Positions 22,037-33,319 are shown, counted from the first letter of the stretch. The stretch: DNA of 64,000 nucleotides from Salminus brasiliensis (GCF_030463535.1 NC_132893.1:25570282-25634281); one strand, 5' to 3'. The notes: generated by a model not told the origin, from the sequence alone. Made by a program: numbers and translations.

Positions 22037-24747
22037 TTACAGGAGGGTCCTTTTGTCGTGAGGGTTGACTACATTTCCCACAGTGCAACCTGTTTAAGAT
22101 TGAAAAATAAACTTAGTCCAGAGGACTTGACTCTGAAGCAAACTTAACCAGACATTAGAAGAAATATAATAAGTGGGAAACATCTGTTGTGCACTGTATA
22201 ACTGGTTACTTACATGTGTCTTTGCAGCCGCCTGACCCAGACTGATCACACAGGGTCACCATGTTCCGATGTAAACCCTGGACACATGTCTGATGGTAAG
22301 GTTTGATGTAAAAACAAAAAAATGAGAAAGTGTGGCACAATCTGAAAGCGCTGACAAATCACATTTTAATGCACAGTACACTGTAAAACCCTGAAACACA
22401 GCCATGTTCTAGCAGTGAAAAACCAAAACAGTACCTGTACTGATGGATGCTCACTTACATCTTCAAGCTGGCTGACCAGGGTTTCAAACGGTTCTTCTGG
22501 ATACAGCTGTTGACCCCACCGTTCAATTTCACACAAGAGAATATGGAGATCTTCTGCCTGTGTGTAACAATGATTGTTTTTTTAAGGGCTCAATGGGACA
22601 AAAGTATTTGGACACCTGCTCATTCATTGTTCCTTCCAGAATCAAGGCTATTAAAAAGAGTTTATCTTGCTTTTGATGGAGTAACTGTCTTTCTACTAGA
22701 GTTTAGAGCTTTACTGTGAGGATTTAATTGCATTCGTTAACAAGACCCTTAATGAGGTCAGACTGATGGTTGACCACCACCCCACCTCATCCCCAGCTCC
22801 CCAACTCATCCCAAAAGTTTGGAAGGAGCACCATCATTCCAGAAAACATTTCCACAGCTTAAAGCTGGGGGGTTATAGCATTAGGCATGGTGCCAATTGG
22901 TTAATGTTTTGCTGCTCCAGAGAGTCATATTCTATTGTCAGTTCTTCTCTACAGGGACTAGACAAGCAGTGTAAATGTGTGTGTGTGCATTTGCACATCT
23001 ATGTGAGCAATGGGTGCAACTTAAAGTAGCTGAATGCAATCATTAAAGGGGTGTCCACAAACATTTGGGCACTAAGCCTGCAGTTGAAATGGTTAAACAC
23101 ACAACGATTCCCACCTGTAAGACACAGTAGCAAGGCGGTCTCTGTATACTGAAAATATTTGGTTCTAAGCCTATAATGGCACATGGAGCACAGTGATTGA
23201 CACACAAACTGGTTCTATTTAAAGGCAGACCAAGGCCTGAACCTAATCCTTCTGATGTAAATGTTTGGGATCAGTTTAATTTCAGTGCACTTTCACTTTA
23301 CTGGGTGTAAGTGACAGCTGTGAGGACAGAGTGGGATTAGGGTAGAGCGCAGCACACCAGAGACAGAGACTTAGCACTTTACCACTCACCTGGCCCTACT
23401 GCTTACGCAACGGAGGAATTAGAGTAAAGTTAAAACTGATACAGACGGCCAGAATGTAACACACAGCCCTAATCCACTGAACTCTGTAGGTGCCTGTAAT
23501 TACACCTATACACTCATACTAGGAACATCGCTGCTGGAACTGCTGACTGTGTAAGTGGTTTGAGTGGGGAAAATGTCTGCAAATGCACTGATGAAACCAG
23601 TACATAGGAACTTTATTTATTATTGTGCCATATTCATTTATTTATTAATGTGCATTGATACTTACTGCTGTTGAAATGATGTACACATTTGAAATAAAGC
23701 ACTGTGAATTCCTATTTTTTAGCATAATGCAACAGCAGAGGCACGTCACTCCATCCCTAATACCCAAACAACACATACTGCATCCTGTATTATAGGCAAC
23801 CCAACTGCTCAGTGCAAACCCACCATATGGGCTGCTTTCGGGAAAGGCATGGGCTGTGTACATCTCAAGAACTTAATACTTGCAGATTAGACATTACATC
23901 CTGGAAAGGCTTAACACATATTCATTCATAAAACAAATACATCATAATACATTAACCCCTTAAGCTCTGGAGGTATTAAGCTATTCATTCTAATGCATCT
24001 AATTCAGTAACTCATGTTAATTATAAAGCAACAACAATTAAGCTACTACTATATGGACAAAAGGTATTGGGACACCTGTTCATTCATTGTTTCTTCCAAA
24101 ATTAAGGCTATTCTCCTGCTTTTGTTAAAGTAACTGTCTCTACTGTCCAGGGAAGGCTTTCTGCTAGATTTAGGAGCATTGCTGTAAGGATTTGATTGCA
24201 TTCAGGAGCACCAGTGAGGACGATCACCATCCCACCTCATCTTCAACTCCCCAATTCATCTCAGAAGTACTGGATGGAGCACCACCATCATTCCAGAGAA
24301 CACAGTTCCACTGCTCCACAGATCAATGTAGTGGCTGTAAACCTCTCTAGCCCACGCCTGACATAGGGCCAATAGGTTCATGTTTATTTGCTCCAAATTA
24401 GAAGCCTTTTTTTGCGTCTTTTTAGAAACATTGGTATAAAATGTACTGTCACAGGGGTCTCACCTCATGCCCTTGTCCTTTAAATGCTGTGTTGTGGAGA
24501 ACATCCCATAGCGCAGGTATTCCATCTTCAGACACAAGCCTGCGAATTAATAAAAAATACAAAAGGTTATTTGTAATCATTTGTCATTAATACACATAAG
24601 CCCTGTAGGGGGCAGTATTGTACAATATTTAAAATGTCCACAATCAAAGCCCTCATACTTTGAACAAATGGCACATTAGATTTAGAATTAATGATCACAC
24701 AGTTATAAACATATGACTTTTTTTTTTACAATATTATAAATATATTA

Positions 24748-24811
<64 letters not shown>

Positions 24812-25385
24812 GCTCACAAACCGACTACCATTGTAATTATGTAGTAATTAAGTATATAACATATTTAAAGATATTATATTATGTATTATTTCAATAACCT
24901 TTTTACATCCAGAGCAGCATGAGGCATATTCCTCTGCATCACCGGCTCTTCTTCCATCTGAGACAAGAGTAAGCCACCGATCTTCTGCTCTGGATGTGTG
25001 AGAGAAGTGGAAGGAAATGTAGCAAAGCTCTGTATTACATAATGTTCATAATGTTAAGAATAATGTTCTCTGATTGTGTTCAAAGAATAAGATATACTAT
25101 CAAGAGCTACTATGAGTGGCCTGAATTCCTGAAGATAAAAAATAGCATTAGGTTACTTGATGATGATAACATCATAAACATAACATCATATAGCTTCATA
25201 AAGATGATATGGTAAAGTATAAACCTACCCTCTTCCAGAGATTGGCTTGAGGTCCCAAGACAGTTCTCTAAGAGCTGGGCACAAGTCGGGGATAGTGGTG
25301 GAGGAAACGGCTGGTACTTCTCATCTTCCAGGTTCTCAAACGGAGGCGGGACTGTGATATGGTAATCATCCGGAGAGCTGCTCAT
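22037..25385 (-). CDS. tipin-like: TIPIN-like protein with Swi3 domain, divergent and short
   Basis: Six coding exons on the minus strand: 25385-25229, 24989-24899, 24539-24464, 22557-22435, 22289-22214, 22089-22037 (191 aa). Donors include gtaggt, gttatt, gtgaga and gtactg; exon phases are compatible throughout. Residues 16-30 (FENLEDEKYQPFPPP) match the acidic/proline start of TIPIN. Residues 79-151 align without gaps to the human Swi3 domain as I recall it: LDVKRLVSEDGIPAL, FKGQGHEAEDL (102-112), W122, and SVQTC (147-151), where human has EVQTC with a boundary at the same Gln/Thr. TIPIN pairs with TIMELESS at replication forks. After residue 152 similarity stops and the RPA-binding C-terminal half is absent. 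Start: ATG 25385 fits family length; an in-frame ATG at 25460 would add 25 aa. If the last intron is retained, the protein ends KDTCK at TAA 22208-22206. Family sure; paralogue versus fast-evolving orthologue is unresolved. Confidence 0.82.
22068..22087 (+). promoter_or_regulatory. ZNF143/STAF-like motif inside the last TIPIN-like exon
   Basis: actacatttcccacagtgca resembles the ZNF143 site (ACTACAnnTCCCAnnnTGC). The same phrase is also carried by dispersed repeats, so the last exon may have been captured from such DNA. By eye only. Confidence 0.35.
22589..23073 (+). mobile_element. MITE (ACTATATGGACAAA family) in TIPIN-like intron
   Basis: It starts caatgggacaaaagtatttg and ends gtgtccacaaacatttgggc. 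It shares the internal phrases gagtaactgtct, ccccacctcatcc, ccagagagtcatattctatt and gggtgcaacttaaagtagct with the other copies. Nearly full length, non-coding. Confidence 0.85.
24047..24402 (+). mobile_element. MITE, 3'-truncated, in TIPIN-like intron
   Basis: The 5' end is well preserved (actactatatggacaaaagg, tattgggacacctgttcatt). Similarity ends after aataggttcatgtttatttg, so the 3' third is lost. It lies in the same intron (22558-24463) as the copy at 22589. Confidence 0.85.
24601..24620 (+). promoter_or_regulatory. Possible CTCF-type motif
   Basis: ccctgtagggggcagtattg contains the AGGGGGCAG core, on the opposite strand to the sites at 17671 and 18398. It lies just upstream of the third TIPIN-like exon and may be repeat-borne. 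Confidence 0.25.
24751..24809. repeat. (TA)n microsatellite
   Basis: Uninterrupted TA dinucleotides for about 58 bp in the second TIPIN-like intron. Confidence 0.95.
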
Positions 25386-25550
25386 CTCCGCAGAATGGAG
25401 ACATCCCACAGCAGTGTGCAGTCTGTCTGGCCAAGCCGAGAAAATGACAATGGAGAACATTAACAATCGAAATCAATCTGCAAATTTGAATAAATGAATC
25501 CATACATTTATTACCTAAATAGTAATCTACTGTGAGCGTGCTGGACCCAC

Positions 25551-25870
25551 CTGTGTCTGGAGACGCTGCTGCACTGCTGCTGCTCCACGTGGCGCTCAGA
25601 ACCCAAACAAACTCGGCCGAATCACGCATGTGCGTCACATCGCTGTTATTAAGTCCTGCTTGCGCTGTAGTAGTACTAACCTCAACCTCCCGCGTGTACA
25701 CGACCAAAATAGACCAGCCCCTACTGCCACAGATGTTATGTAACAGTGGTCTGGATTGATAATCTCGTAATAGCCCACTAAACCCACTGATCTGACAGCA
25801 ACACAGCAGCTGGAATACACTCCACTGCTGCACTGAACTGCGGTGTGTTCATGCTTCGCTATAAGGGCTG
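25551..25870 (-). promoter_or_regulatory. Probable promoter and untranslated first exon of the TIPIN-like gene
   Basis: Read on the minus strand, sequence ends at a donor ccagacacag|gtgggt (25551/25550). The next acceptor on the same strand, aaatttgcag, ends at 25478 and leads into the exon with the start codon. The region has more CpG than its surroundings and a gcgtcac element. The 155-codon minus frame across it has no known motif and is crossed by this splice, so it is read as leader, not protein. Confidence 0.4.
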
Positions 25871-26639
25871 GTTTTGCCCTTAAAGATATTTGGGGCGTTT
25901 TAAGTTTAGAAAACTTCCAACGTCCAAAAATGTATTTATTTTTGCTTTTGTTTATTTTAATTTCAACTACATTTGTAAAGATACACTGGATTTAGATGTG
26001 CTGATACCTTTTTTGTCACTTTATGTGGTTCCAATACATAAACGGACCCTAGTCATAGTTCTGGGTGTTATGGGATTAGTACACGTTGAAAAAACTAACG
26101 AAATATTTGGGTCTTGTCACGTCCAGGTTATGGTGTATTCATGCGTTTCATATGCATTCACAGGTTTATTCATTACTCTATTCTGAAATTTGCTGCTTGC
26201 ATGAATCCATCATGGAAACTTGCTATTATATACATTAGTCTACAAAACTGCAACTAGCTACCATTTATCTACAGCCTACAGTTTAAGAGGCTAAATCTAA
26301 ACATTCAGAATTGGGCTACATTTCTAAAATTTACTGATAAATGATGAGCGTGGACCAGATTAGTGCTGCTAGGGCTGTGGCTGTTTTTTGGACTCGGCCT
26401 GGTGGGTCCAGGTCATATGGGAGAGTAAACAGCGCGGGTATTAGTAAAACAATATTATGCACAATTGGTAGATAATTTACCAATGAACCCGGATATCTTA
26501 CTTTATATCTCCATTAAGTGAAGACATTTACTTCAACAAACATTTTTAAAAGACAGCAGATATCAGACATATTTAATTTTAGCGCATAAACCTCGCTCCC
26601 AGCTGACAGCTCTCTCCTCAAATAGGAATATCTTCCCTG
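25871..26639. other. Intergenic spacer between divergent genes
   Basis: It separates the presumed start of the minus-strand TIPIN-like gene from the presumed start of the plus-strand C5orf63 homologue. No exon or named repeat was recognised. The 98-codon plus frame at 25890-26186 shows no family. Confidence 0.5.
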
Positions 26640-26720
26640 AGAGGAAGTCGAGTTCCTGTCCTCCAATAGAAAGCAGTCTACGCCAGCCGGTCAACCCCCG
26701 CGTTTCCGGCGCTCTGTAGG
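26640..26720 (+). promoter_or_regulatory. Probable promoter/first exon for the C5orf63 homologue
   Basis: A CpG-rich stretch contains a CCAAT box (tccaatagaa, about 26661) and ends at a consensus donor ctctgtag|gtgagt. The first coding exon at 29966 needs an upstream exon, because an acceptor (ctactgcacctccag) lies two bases before its ATG. Assignment rests on strand, spacing and donor quality only. Confidence 0.4.
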
Positions 26721-27302
26721 TGAGTTACAGGAACCCGGACTGTTCATTCACAGCGTGCTGCTGCAGCTGGTGCTGGTTCTGGTTCTGGGAGTCCAGTTTG
26801 TCAGAGCTGGGTGCCGTTTTGTCTTGAAAAGTACAGGGTCGCGATTGTGGATATGTTTATATTTGTCACTCTTAGGACGTAATGCAGCGCTAAAAATACT
26901 GCCCACAGCCCAGTATTGCGTATGTGGACTCCAGCCTACGCAATCGGTGCTGCTATTTATAACCTTGATCTAATTCCTCCCGGATTAACCCAGTGCGTTA
27001 TATTTTATATCCGGTGTGGCGAAGGATTTACGGTCGATACTCGTAGGTTTGGGCTACACGTCTGCAGACGTCACGCTGAATTCAGCTGGTTTTGCAGACC
27101 CACGTGGACGAGCACACTTCCCTCTCAGGTTAAGCGAGGTTCAGCACGTAGCAGGTTAGGATCGTTTGGCTTATTTGGGTACGTTTGATAAATTGCTGCC
27201 CACTGCTTTTCGTATTATTGATTAAACAAAAAAATAAGAAAATGGAAATAACAGCAGTCAAGTGTCACACACTTAAAGGGGCAGTATATTCACTACATGG
27301 GA

Positions 27303-28020
27303 GGGGTGTAACGGTACACCCCTCAACAAAGTCACGGTTCGGTTCACACCACGGTTTCAAGAGTTTTATTGTCATATGCACAGCAGAAACAGACAGTTAC
27401 GCTGTACAATGAAATTCTTACTTTGCTGTCCCTCCATTCACCAATAGATAAAGATAACAAAAAGGAAATTAACAAATAATAATAAAAAATACATACAAAA
27501 TAAATAAAGTATAATAATATAAGTTGAAGTAAATAAAATTTAAGTAAACTTTTCCCTTTTACAATTAAAAAAAATAAAATAAAAGTTACATATGCTTTTA
27601 TGTGCAAATATGAGCAAGTATGAAGAGCAGCAGCTATAAAGTGCAGGTTGCAAGTAAGAAATGTAAACAATAGTGTGCAAGTATCGAATGTAAACAGTGT
27701 TCTGACAGCAGCAGTACAGTGAGTGTAAGGTGCAGTTAAAATCAGATTAGAGTTAAAACCAGTTCAGATAGGAAGGGTTGGAGAGGTAGTGCGTGAGGTG
27801 TTCACAAGCCTGATGGCCTGTGAGTAGAAACTGTTTGTGAGTCTTGTGGTCCTGGACTTCACACTCCTGTAGCGTAAAAGGTAAAAGTGTGAAGAGTGTG
27901 TGCTGGGGGTGTGTACTGTCCCTGATTATGTTGTGGGCTCTCCTGGTGACTCTGTTATGGTAGATGTTCTGCAGTGAGGGGAAGGCTGCTCCTGGACCTC
28001 ACTGTTCGGTACAACGGTAA
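27303..28020 (+). mobile_element. Nested repeat: MITE ends interrupted by a second repeat
   Basis: The left piece aggggtgtaacggtacaccc with cacggttcggttcacaccac (27303-27353) and the right piece ctgttcggtacaacggta (about 28003-28020) look like the ends of the family at 21278. Between them is a separate dispersed fish repeat: ttattgtcatatgcacagca, then tgtacaatgaaattcttact, the phrase gtgaggtgttcacaagcctg, and ggtagatgttctgcagtgag. The 108-codon minus frame at 27344-27670 lies wholly in this repeat. Confidence 0.6.
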
Positions 28021-28959
28021 AAAAATAAATAAATCAAATTCATTAGGCTTAATTATTTGTTTAGCTAATTTAATCTGAACAGGCAGTGGTGCAGTGGGTT
28101 ACAGCTTGTTTGTCCTAGTTTGTTTGTATAGTCCTCCCTGACTGTTGAACAATGCAGACACTCCTTATCCGATCCACCATGATTTTATGAGTTACAATAA
28201 AATGGAAAAAGGCTGGAAAAGGGCCAGAATGTCTCTGAACTAGTTGTTTATTTTCTGTGGTTTCACTGCAAACAGAACCGTGCGAGATTAAGAATAGACA
28301 AAGAAAAGAAAACTAAATGTGTGTGAGCTATCGACAGAAGGAGGGAAGAGAGCCAAAAAACAACTACCATAAAATGAGCATAGCGATACACATAAATCCA
28401 TAACGCCATTAAAATTAAAATTTGCTTGCTAATGGCTCCAGCTTAAGGTTGTGAAATGCGATGCCACATGCACACTTTGTCCATAGCTCCCATACTGTAT
28501 ACAGTCCTCTAAATTGAATTGCATTGAACCATAGTATATAAATAAATGTACACCCCTATCAATAGCTATTTGTATTAAAGTAAAAACAAAATTATATTTA
28601 ACTAATAACATTAAATAAAAAATCATCTTTGTCCCGATAAAATAGCTTTTATCTTAAATAACAGACGTTCCTTGTCCCAGTCTTTCAACTAGCACTCGTC
28701 GTTTGTCTGCATCTTTGCTGCTGTTGCTATGGGAAACCACCAGCCTGTCTGAAGTGTCTCCTCATTCTGATTGGTCAGCTGAAAAGAAGCTTTTGATGTC
28801 ACTCAGCCTTTTTTTTTTATTTGTGCCGTTTTATTTTAGACTTGATTAACTGGAGGCAAGCCAATTATACATATCTCATATTAGCCTAATTTCATGCATG
28901 TTGTGTAGGAGTTCAATATTTCGACTTATTCAGTATCCCTGGCAATGTCTGTCTACTGA

Positions 28960-29315
28960 GATAAACATGAACCTATTGGCACCATGCCTAATGCCAGGCG
29001 TGGACTAGAGGGGTATAAATCCCCTGCATTGACATGTGGAGCTGTGTTCTCTGGGTTGATGGATGGTGCTTCACCCAATACCTTTGGGATATGTTGGGGA
29101 TGAGGTGAGGTGGTCATCATCCAACGTCCTGACTTCAGTTGTCACTGAATGCAATCGAGCTCTTCACAGCAATGCTCCAGAATCTAGTAGAAAGCTGTTC
29201 CTAGAAAGTAGAGGCAGTTACTCAGACAGAAGCAGGATAAAGTCTATTTTAATACCCTTGAATTCAGAAGAAACAATGAATGAGCAGGTGTCCTAATACG
29301 TTTGTCCATATAGCG
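28960..29315 (-). mobile_element. MITE (ACTATATGGACAAA family), reverse orientation
   Basis: The plus strand reads the family backwards: gataaacatgaacctattgg at the left, then caatgaatgagcaggtgtcc and acgtttgtccatatagcg at the right end. The 77-codon plus frame at 29063-29296 is a translation of this repeat. Confidence 0.85.
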
Positions 29316-29965
29316 TATTTTTGTACCTCTTGTGACTTCTTGGCAATTGAACTTTAAAATAACAGCTTCATTTTAATAGGCAGAATGTCGCCTCTGTTGT
29401 CCGGAACGCTGCCTTATGTAACTTTGGTGGAGCTGCATGATTCCTCTAGCCAGAACTGCATAACTAGAGTCCTATATCAATGTGAGATGTAGAAGTGAAT
29501 TACACTCTACAACTGTAGGGGGGAGCTCTGTTGCAGTTGGATAATGCTTATTTTTTTGTGAAGTATGTGGATGAAAACCCTAAAATAACCTGCTATTATG
29601 TAGCATCAGGACTAGAAATATCAGTACTTCAGTATCGGTTCACCCACCCTCAATGTTAAGAGATGCCAGTGCTTTCCAAAACCTGTAACAACAACAACAA
29701 CGAAAAAATATGAGAAATGACAGGTGTGAAAGTGTTAATGTGTATAGCTGGCTAGCTAATTAGCCAAACAGTGAGATGCATTGCAGATCTGGTTCTCTGT
29801 TGTGATGGTTTTGGTGTGTTCACTTGAACCACTAAGTACCTTAGCTGCTTAAAAAGACACTGTGTGTGTATCATGCATAGCTTGGAGCAATAACTCCAAA
29901 TGTTTGGGTAATTAACATCAGAGTCAGCACATTTTTCATGTTAAGGATCTACTGCACCTCCAGAC
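29316..29965 (+). other. Intron sequence, nothing recognised
   Basis: No repeat ends, exon or strong motif identified apart from the acceptor just before 29966. Confidence 0.4.
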
Positions 29966-30497
29966 ATGCTCACCCTGCTCCCAAGACTTCTGCAACAGAC
30001 AAGGAATCATCAGTTCATCAGGAGCTGCTGTTCACAGAGGCCCTTACCCGTTATAACTCTGTTCACTAAGGTAAATTCAGCTGGATTTGGCTTAGTTGTT
30101 GTTCGAGGAGGTCTCATATGTCTGTGGCACACAACTTGCAGATTGTAATCTTCATTGCAGGATCCATGTCCTTTATGTGACGAAGCAAAAGAAGAGCTCG
30201 AACCATATAAACACAAGGTGAGCTCAAGTACAGCACCCAGTTAGTGTTACATTTGAGCGGCTTTGAATTCTACTAGATTGTGTGCATCTCCAGCACTTTC
30301 ACACTGTTGTCTGCCTTGTTAAGTTTGTGTTGCAGGAGGTCGACATCACTCTCCCGGAGAACAGTGTGTGGCACGACAGATACAAGTACGACATCCCAGT
30401 GTTTCATCTGAATGGGCAGTTTCTGATGATGCACAGAGTGAACACAAAGGTCTTGGAAAAGCGCTTGACATATGCAGAGAGAGAAGCTTCTCAGTAA
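29966..30497 (+). CDS. c5orf63: Glutaredoxin-like protein, C5orf63 homologue
   Basis: Three exons: 29966-30070, 30161-30217, 30324-30497, giving 111 aa, the usual size. Donors are aag|gtaaat and aag|gtgagc; acceptors are cattgcag and ccttgttaag. The protein starts MLTLLPRLLQQTRNHQFIRS, a basic, uncharged-acid-free leader of the kind seen in mitochondrial targeting peptides. The thioredoxin fold follows: LPVITLFTK, the CPLC pair (Cys38, Cys41), EVDITLPEN (59-67), the cis-proline loop DIPVFHLNGQ (Pro79), and MMHRVN. The family (yeast YDR286C, human C5orf63) is a poorly studied glutaredoxin-like group; a thiol redox role is inferred from the two cysteines and the cis-proline. The third acceptor is ttaag rather than the nearby ttgcag, because TTT GTG TTG CAG keeps the family's FxLQEVDI segment. 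Adjacent to marchf3 in the same orientation, as in human (from memory). Confidence 0.93.
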
Positions 30498-30989
30498 TTT
30501 ATAACTGTAACATAGATATGTTGTATAAATCATGTTTTCTAGTGTTAACTCCAGTTTCCCAGTGTTGTTTAGTGGCTCCTCACCAATCAGTAAAGAGTTT
30601 TAGCTGAACTGCACTGCATATTTTCTAGCATTGTAATCATTTTACCAAAGGTGGGGTAGATCAGCACAAAAAATCACATTCATTTAGTGAAATAATGACT
30701 CCAGTGGAACTAAACGTAGCTTCCCAAAACAACAGGAATAGAAGCGGAAAATGATTAAAAGTTGTTTTAGGTTGCATTGCCCCCATACACCTGACCCCAG
30801 ACTCCATTTCTAGACCAATAAGGAACATTGTTATCCTAGGAAAGTGAATGTATTTGAATATAAGTGAATTTAACCTCAAGTGTCTGTTCAGGAAACAAAA
30901 CAGAACATGTAATTGACATTTTAGCCACTTTTACACAAGCATTAGGCATTAGATGTATCTGTTGCGCATAGAGAGGGATCAGTGTATTA

Positions 30990-31230
30990 ATGTCTGGAAG
31001 ACTCAGAAACATACAAAACAAAAGTAATAAATATACTGAAATAGCAGCTAAGGTACCGTAATAACCTTTGAAAGGCAACTCTGAACACTGAGCAACATTC
31101 TTGCCTAAAAGCAGACAGATAAAATTGCAGTAACAGTTAGTTTGTCCCTCATGTGGTCTATGAAATGTCTCTTGTTTTTGACAGTAAATTTGTGGTAATT
31201 TAGGTAGCAGTGTTTTAATGAAAGTACAAA
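30990..31230 (+). repeat. Dispersed repeat, copy A (copy B 33320-33605)
   Basis: Shared ordered phrases: aagtaataaa, gaaataacagc/gaaatagcagc, aaaggcaactctgaacactg against aaaggcagctatgaacactg, ttcttg-ctaaa-gcag, atgtggtct and gacatgtct/gaaatgtct. About 75-80% similar by eye; class unknown. Confidence 0.65.
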
Positions 31231-31369
31231 ATGCTACACAGAGGACAAGAAGGCCTGGTAACACTGCAGCCAAGCTAACTTACTTTTCATTTTCACACAT
31301 ACAGACACATTCAGCATGTACTGTTAATACTCTGCACAGAGAAACTGCTGTATTCCAATGACATATTCA

Positions 31370-31385
31370 AATAAAAAACAATAAA
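31370..31385 (+). terminator. Candidate poly(A) signals for the C5orf63 homologue
   Basis: Two AATAAA words (31370-31375 and 31380-31385), about 880 bp after the stop. Nearer weak variants (agtaaa at about 30588) also exist, so which is used is open. Confidence 0.3.
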
Positions 31386-31879
31386 AATGAAGATTTTTTG
31401 AGACACTTTTACTCAAGTTACTCAAGTACCCCCCCCAATCAGCTCGGCTTAGCCAACTGTGTCATATTTCATAGGTATAGGAGTTTTTGAGACTTCGTTT
31501 TTATATTATTTAAAAATCTAAGATAAATAAACAAATACAAATTAATTGGACAAATACAAAAACAATCAGATACAGGGTTTCTGCTGCTTGGTGGATTATC
31601 TTTGCCCTTTGAAATTATTTAAGTAAAATTTTAAAAGCAATTCAAGAGTAGAATGGCTTAAACAATGTTGAGTTTTATATGTTTTAGTTTTTTTTTAATG
31701 CTTTAATAAGTCTCGGGTGTATCAAGTATAACAAAATAAAAGTCATATTTTCGAAATGTTTTTTTTATTTTATTTGTTGGTCAGAAGGGATGAATAAACA
31801 CTCCAGTATTTATATAAACGAAATTTCTGGCGACTATTTGATGGTTCAGACGGTTGTACAGGGGTGAGGCGGCCAGCAG

Positions 31880-32125
31880 GATGCGCGCTCTGCACTTTGC
31901 TTTGCTTTCGCCTCCCATTGGCCGCCGGTTTGTTGTGGGAAGCTGCTGATTGGCTGAACGAAGCCATCATAGCAAATGTCCCGTTGGTAAGACAGACAGG
32001 CAGGCAGGCGTGCACTCAACAGCTGAGTGAAACAGCACAGAGCTGCTCTCGTTTACTGATTTCTCTCCCCCGGGACTGAATAACAGCGTTGGCAACGTTA
32101 AACGACTATTCACCCAGGTGTTAAG
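31880..32125 (+). promoter_or_regulatory. marchf3: Probable marchf3 promoter and untranslated first exon
   Basis: CpG-rich sequence with two reverse CCAAT boxes (cccattggcc near 31915, gattggctg near 31948) leads to a strong donor, ttaag|gtaagt, at 32125/32126. It is the only promoter-like block on the plus strand between C5orf63 and the marchf3 coding exons. The linkage over a 17.8-kb intron is inferred; human MARCHF3 also has a long first intron as far as I recall. Confidence 0.5.
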
Positions 32126-32731
32126 GTAAGTTACGCATGATTTTCACGCTCACGTCTATCTGAGGATTACTTCACTTTCGTTTTGTCCAGAATACATGTG
32201 TGGATGGATGGGTTTAGATGTACAGAAAAAAAGGAAACTTGATTAGAGGCTGTGCTGGTGATGGACAACAGTGCGTGGCGGTACTATACATACATGTGTT
32301 ATTATCATAACGCTATAACTGTAAAAAAAAAAAAAAGGAGTGGGGAAGTCTACGGTACTATTATCATACTAATACCAGTATATCATTGTATTTGTGTGTC
32401 AACAGAAATGCTCCAAAGTGACAAACAAAATTTTTTTTTTTTTTACAAAAATTCCCATTCAAATGGGAATTTCTTTTTCTGTCAACATTTCATTTTGGAG
32501 ATATGAGGGTTTTGACGACGATGGGGCCACCGGTGGTTCCTGGCTGTTTCCCCTCACTGGTATAACTTTGAGACACCTCAGCCAGTTTGCATCGCTTTGC
32601 ATGTAGTTACCGATTAGTAATCTTTATGGTGTAATACATGTCACGTAGCAAAAGGAGTTAAAGATAGGCCTTCCATATTATTATAATATATATAACAATA
32701 TTGTAATACCGTCTCTCTTCAGTATTGTGGT

Positions 32732-32779
32732 AAAAAAAAAAAAAAAAAACTATCAGTATTTGTGCCCCCCCCCCCCCCC
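32732..32779 (+). repeat. Poly-A and poly-C tracts
   Basis: An 18-base A run (32732-32749) and a 15-base C run (32765-32779) only 15 bases apart. Such paired homopolymers are also typical sites of sequencing length error. Confidence 0.9.
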
Positions 32780-33319
32780 ACATTTGTTGAGACAGCTTGG
32801 TGTAGTGCATTCCTCCTGTTCTCTCAGCTGCTCCTGCATTCCCTCAATCAGCTGAGGGACCACCGAGGCAGCCTGCTGCTGACACTCACTCAGATTTTCC
32901 TATAGATCTAACCACCATCCCACACACACATAAACAATACAGGCGAAGTGAAACTGACAGAAGGGGAAGCCTCGCTGCACAGGTTTGCATTTAGAGACAG
33001 TCTCACCTGATATGTAATGAGCTGATATTGAGTCAAACTAAGGTCATGCTCTGAAATCATGCGGCTCTTAGTGTTTTACCCAGTGACAGATATGATCAGC
33101 CATAGCGTAGCTTCCTGTTAACTGGTTACAGTGTTAAAGTAGGTGAAAACTCTTTGCCACTTGTCATTCGCCACTTTCTCGCCCAACTCTGAGAAAATAC
33201 TCTGTTGTTCATGGTTGTTGTTACGCAATCGCATATGCTGAGACAACCAAGTTGGTTATCTAGCAGAAGATTATTTTGATTGTTACAGCAAGACAGGATC
33301 TTATTTCAGAGGTATCAAG

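Larger units (their letters stand above)
26721..29965 (+). other. Presumed intron 1 of the C5orf63 homologue
   Basis: It contains short frames at 26755-27412 without known motifs, the nested repeat at 27303-28020 and a reverse-oriented MITE at 28960-29315. At 28700-28740, gttgctatgggaaac resembles a weak RFX X-box. Nothing else is supported. Confidence 0.4.
30498..31879. other. 3' region of C5orf63 homologue and spacer to marchf3
   Basis: Holds the likely 3' untranslated sequence, a dispersed repeat copy at 30990-31230, and AATAAA signals at 31370 and 31380. No further gene is seen; the minus-strand frames here are unrecognised. Confidence 0.45.

Noticed and set aside
25366..25833. 155-codon minus frame upstream of the TIPIN-like start
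   Set aside because: A donor at 25551/25550 and acceptor ending at 25478 split it, and it has no protein similarity I recognise; treated as leader and promoter.
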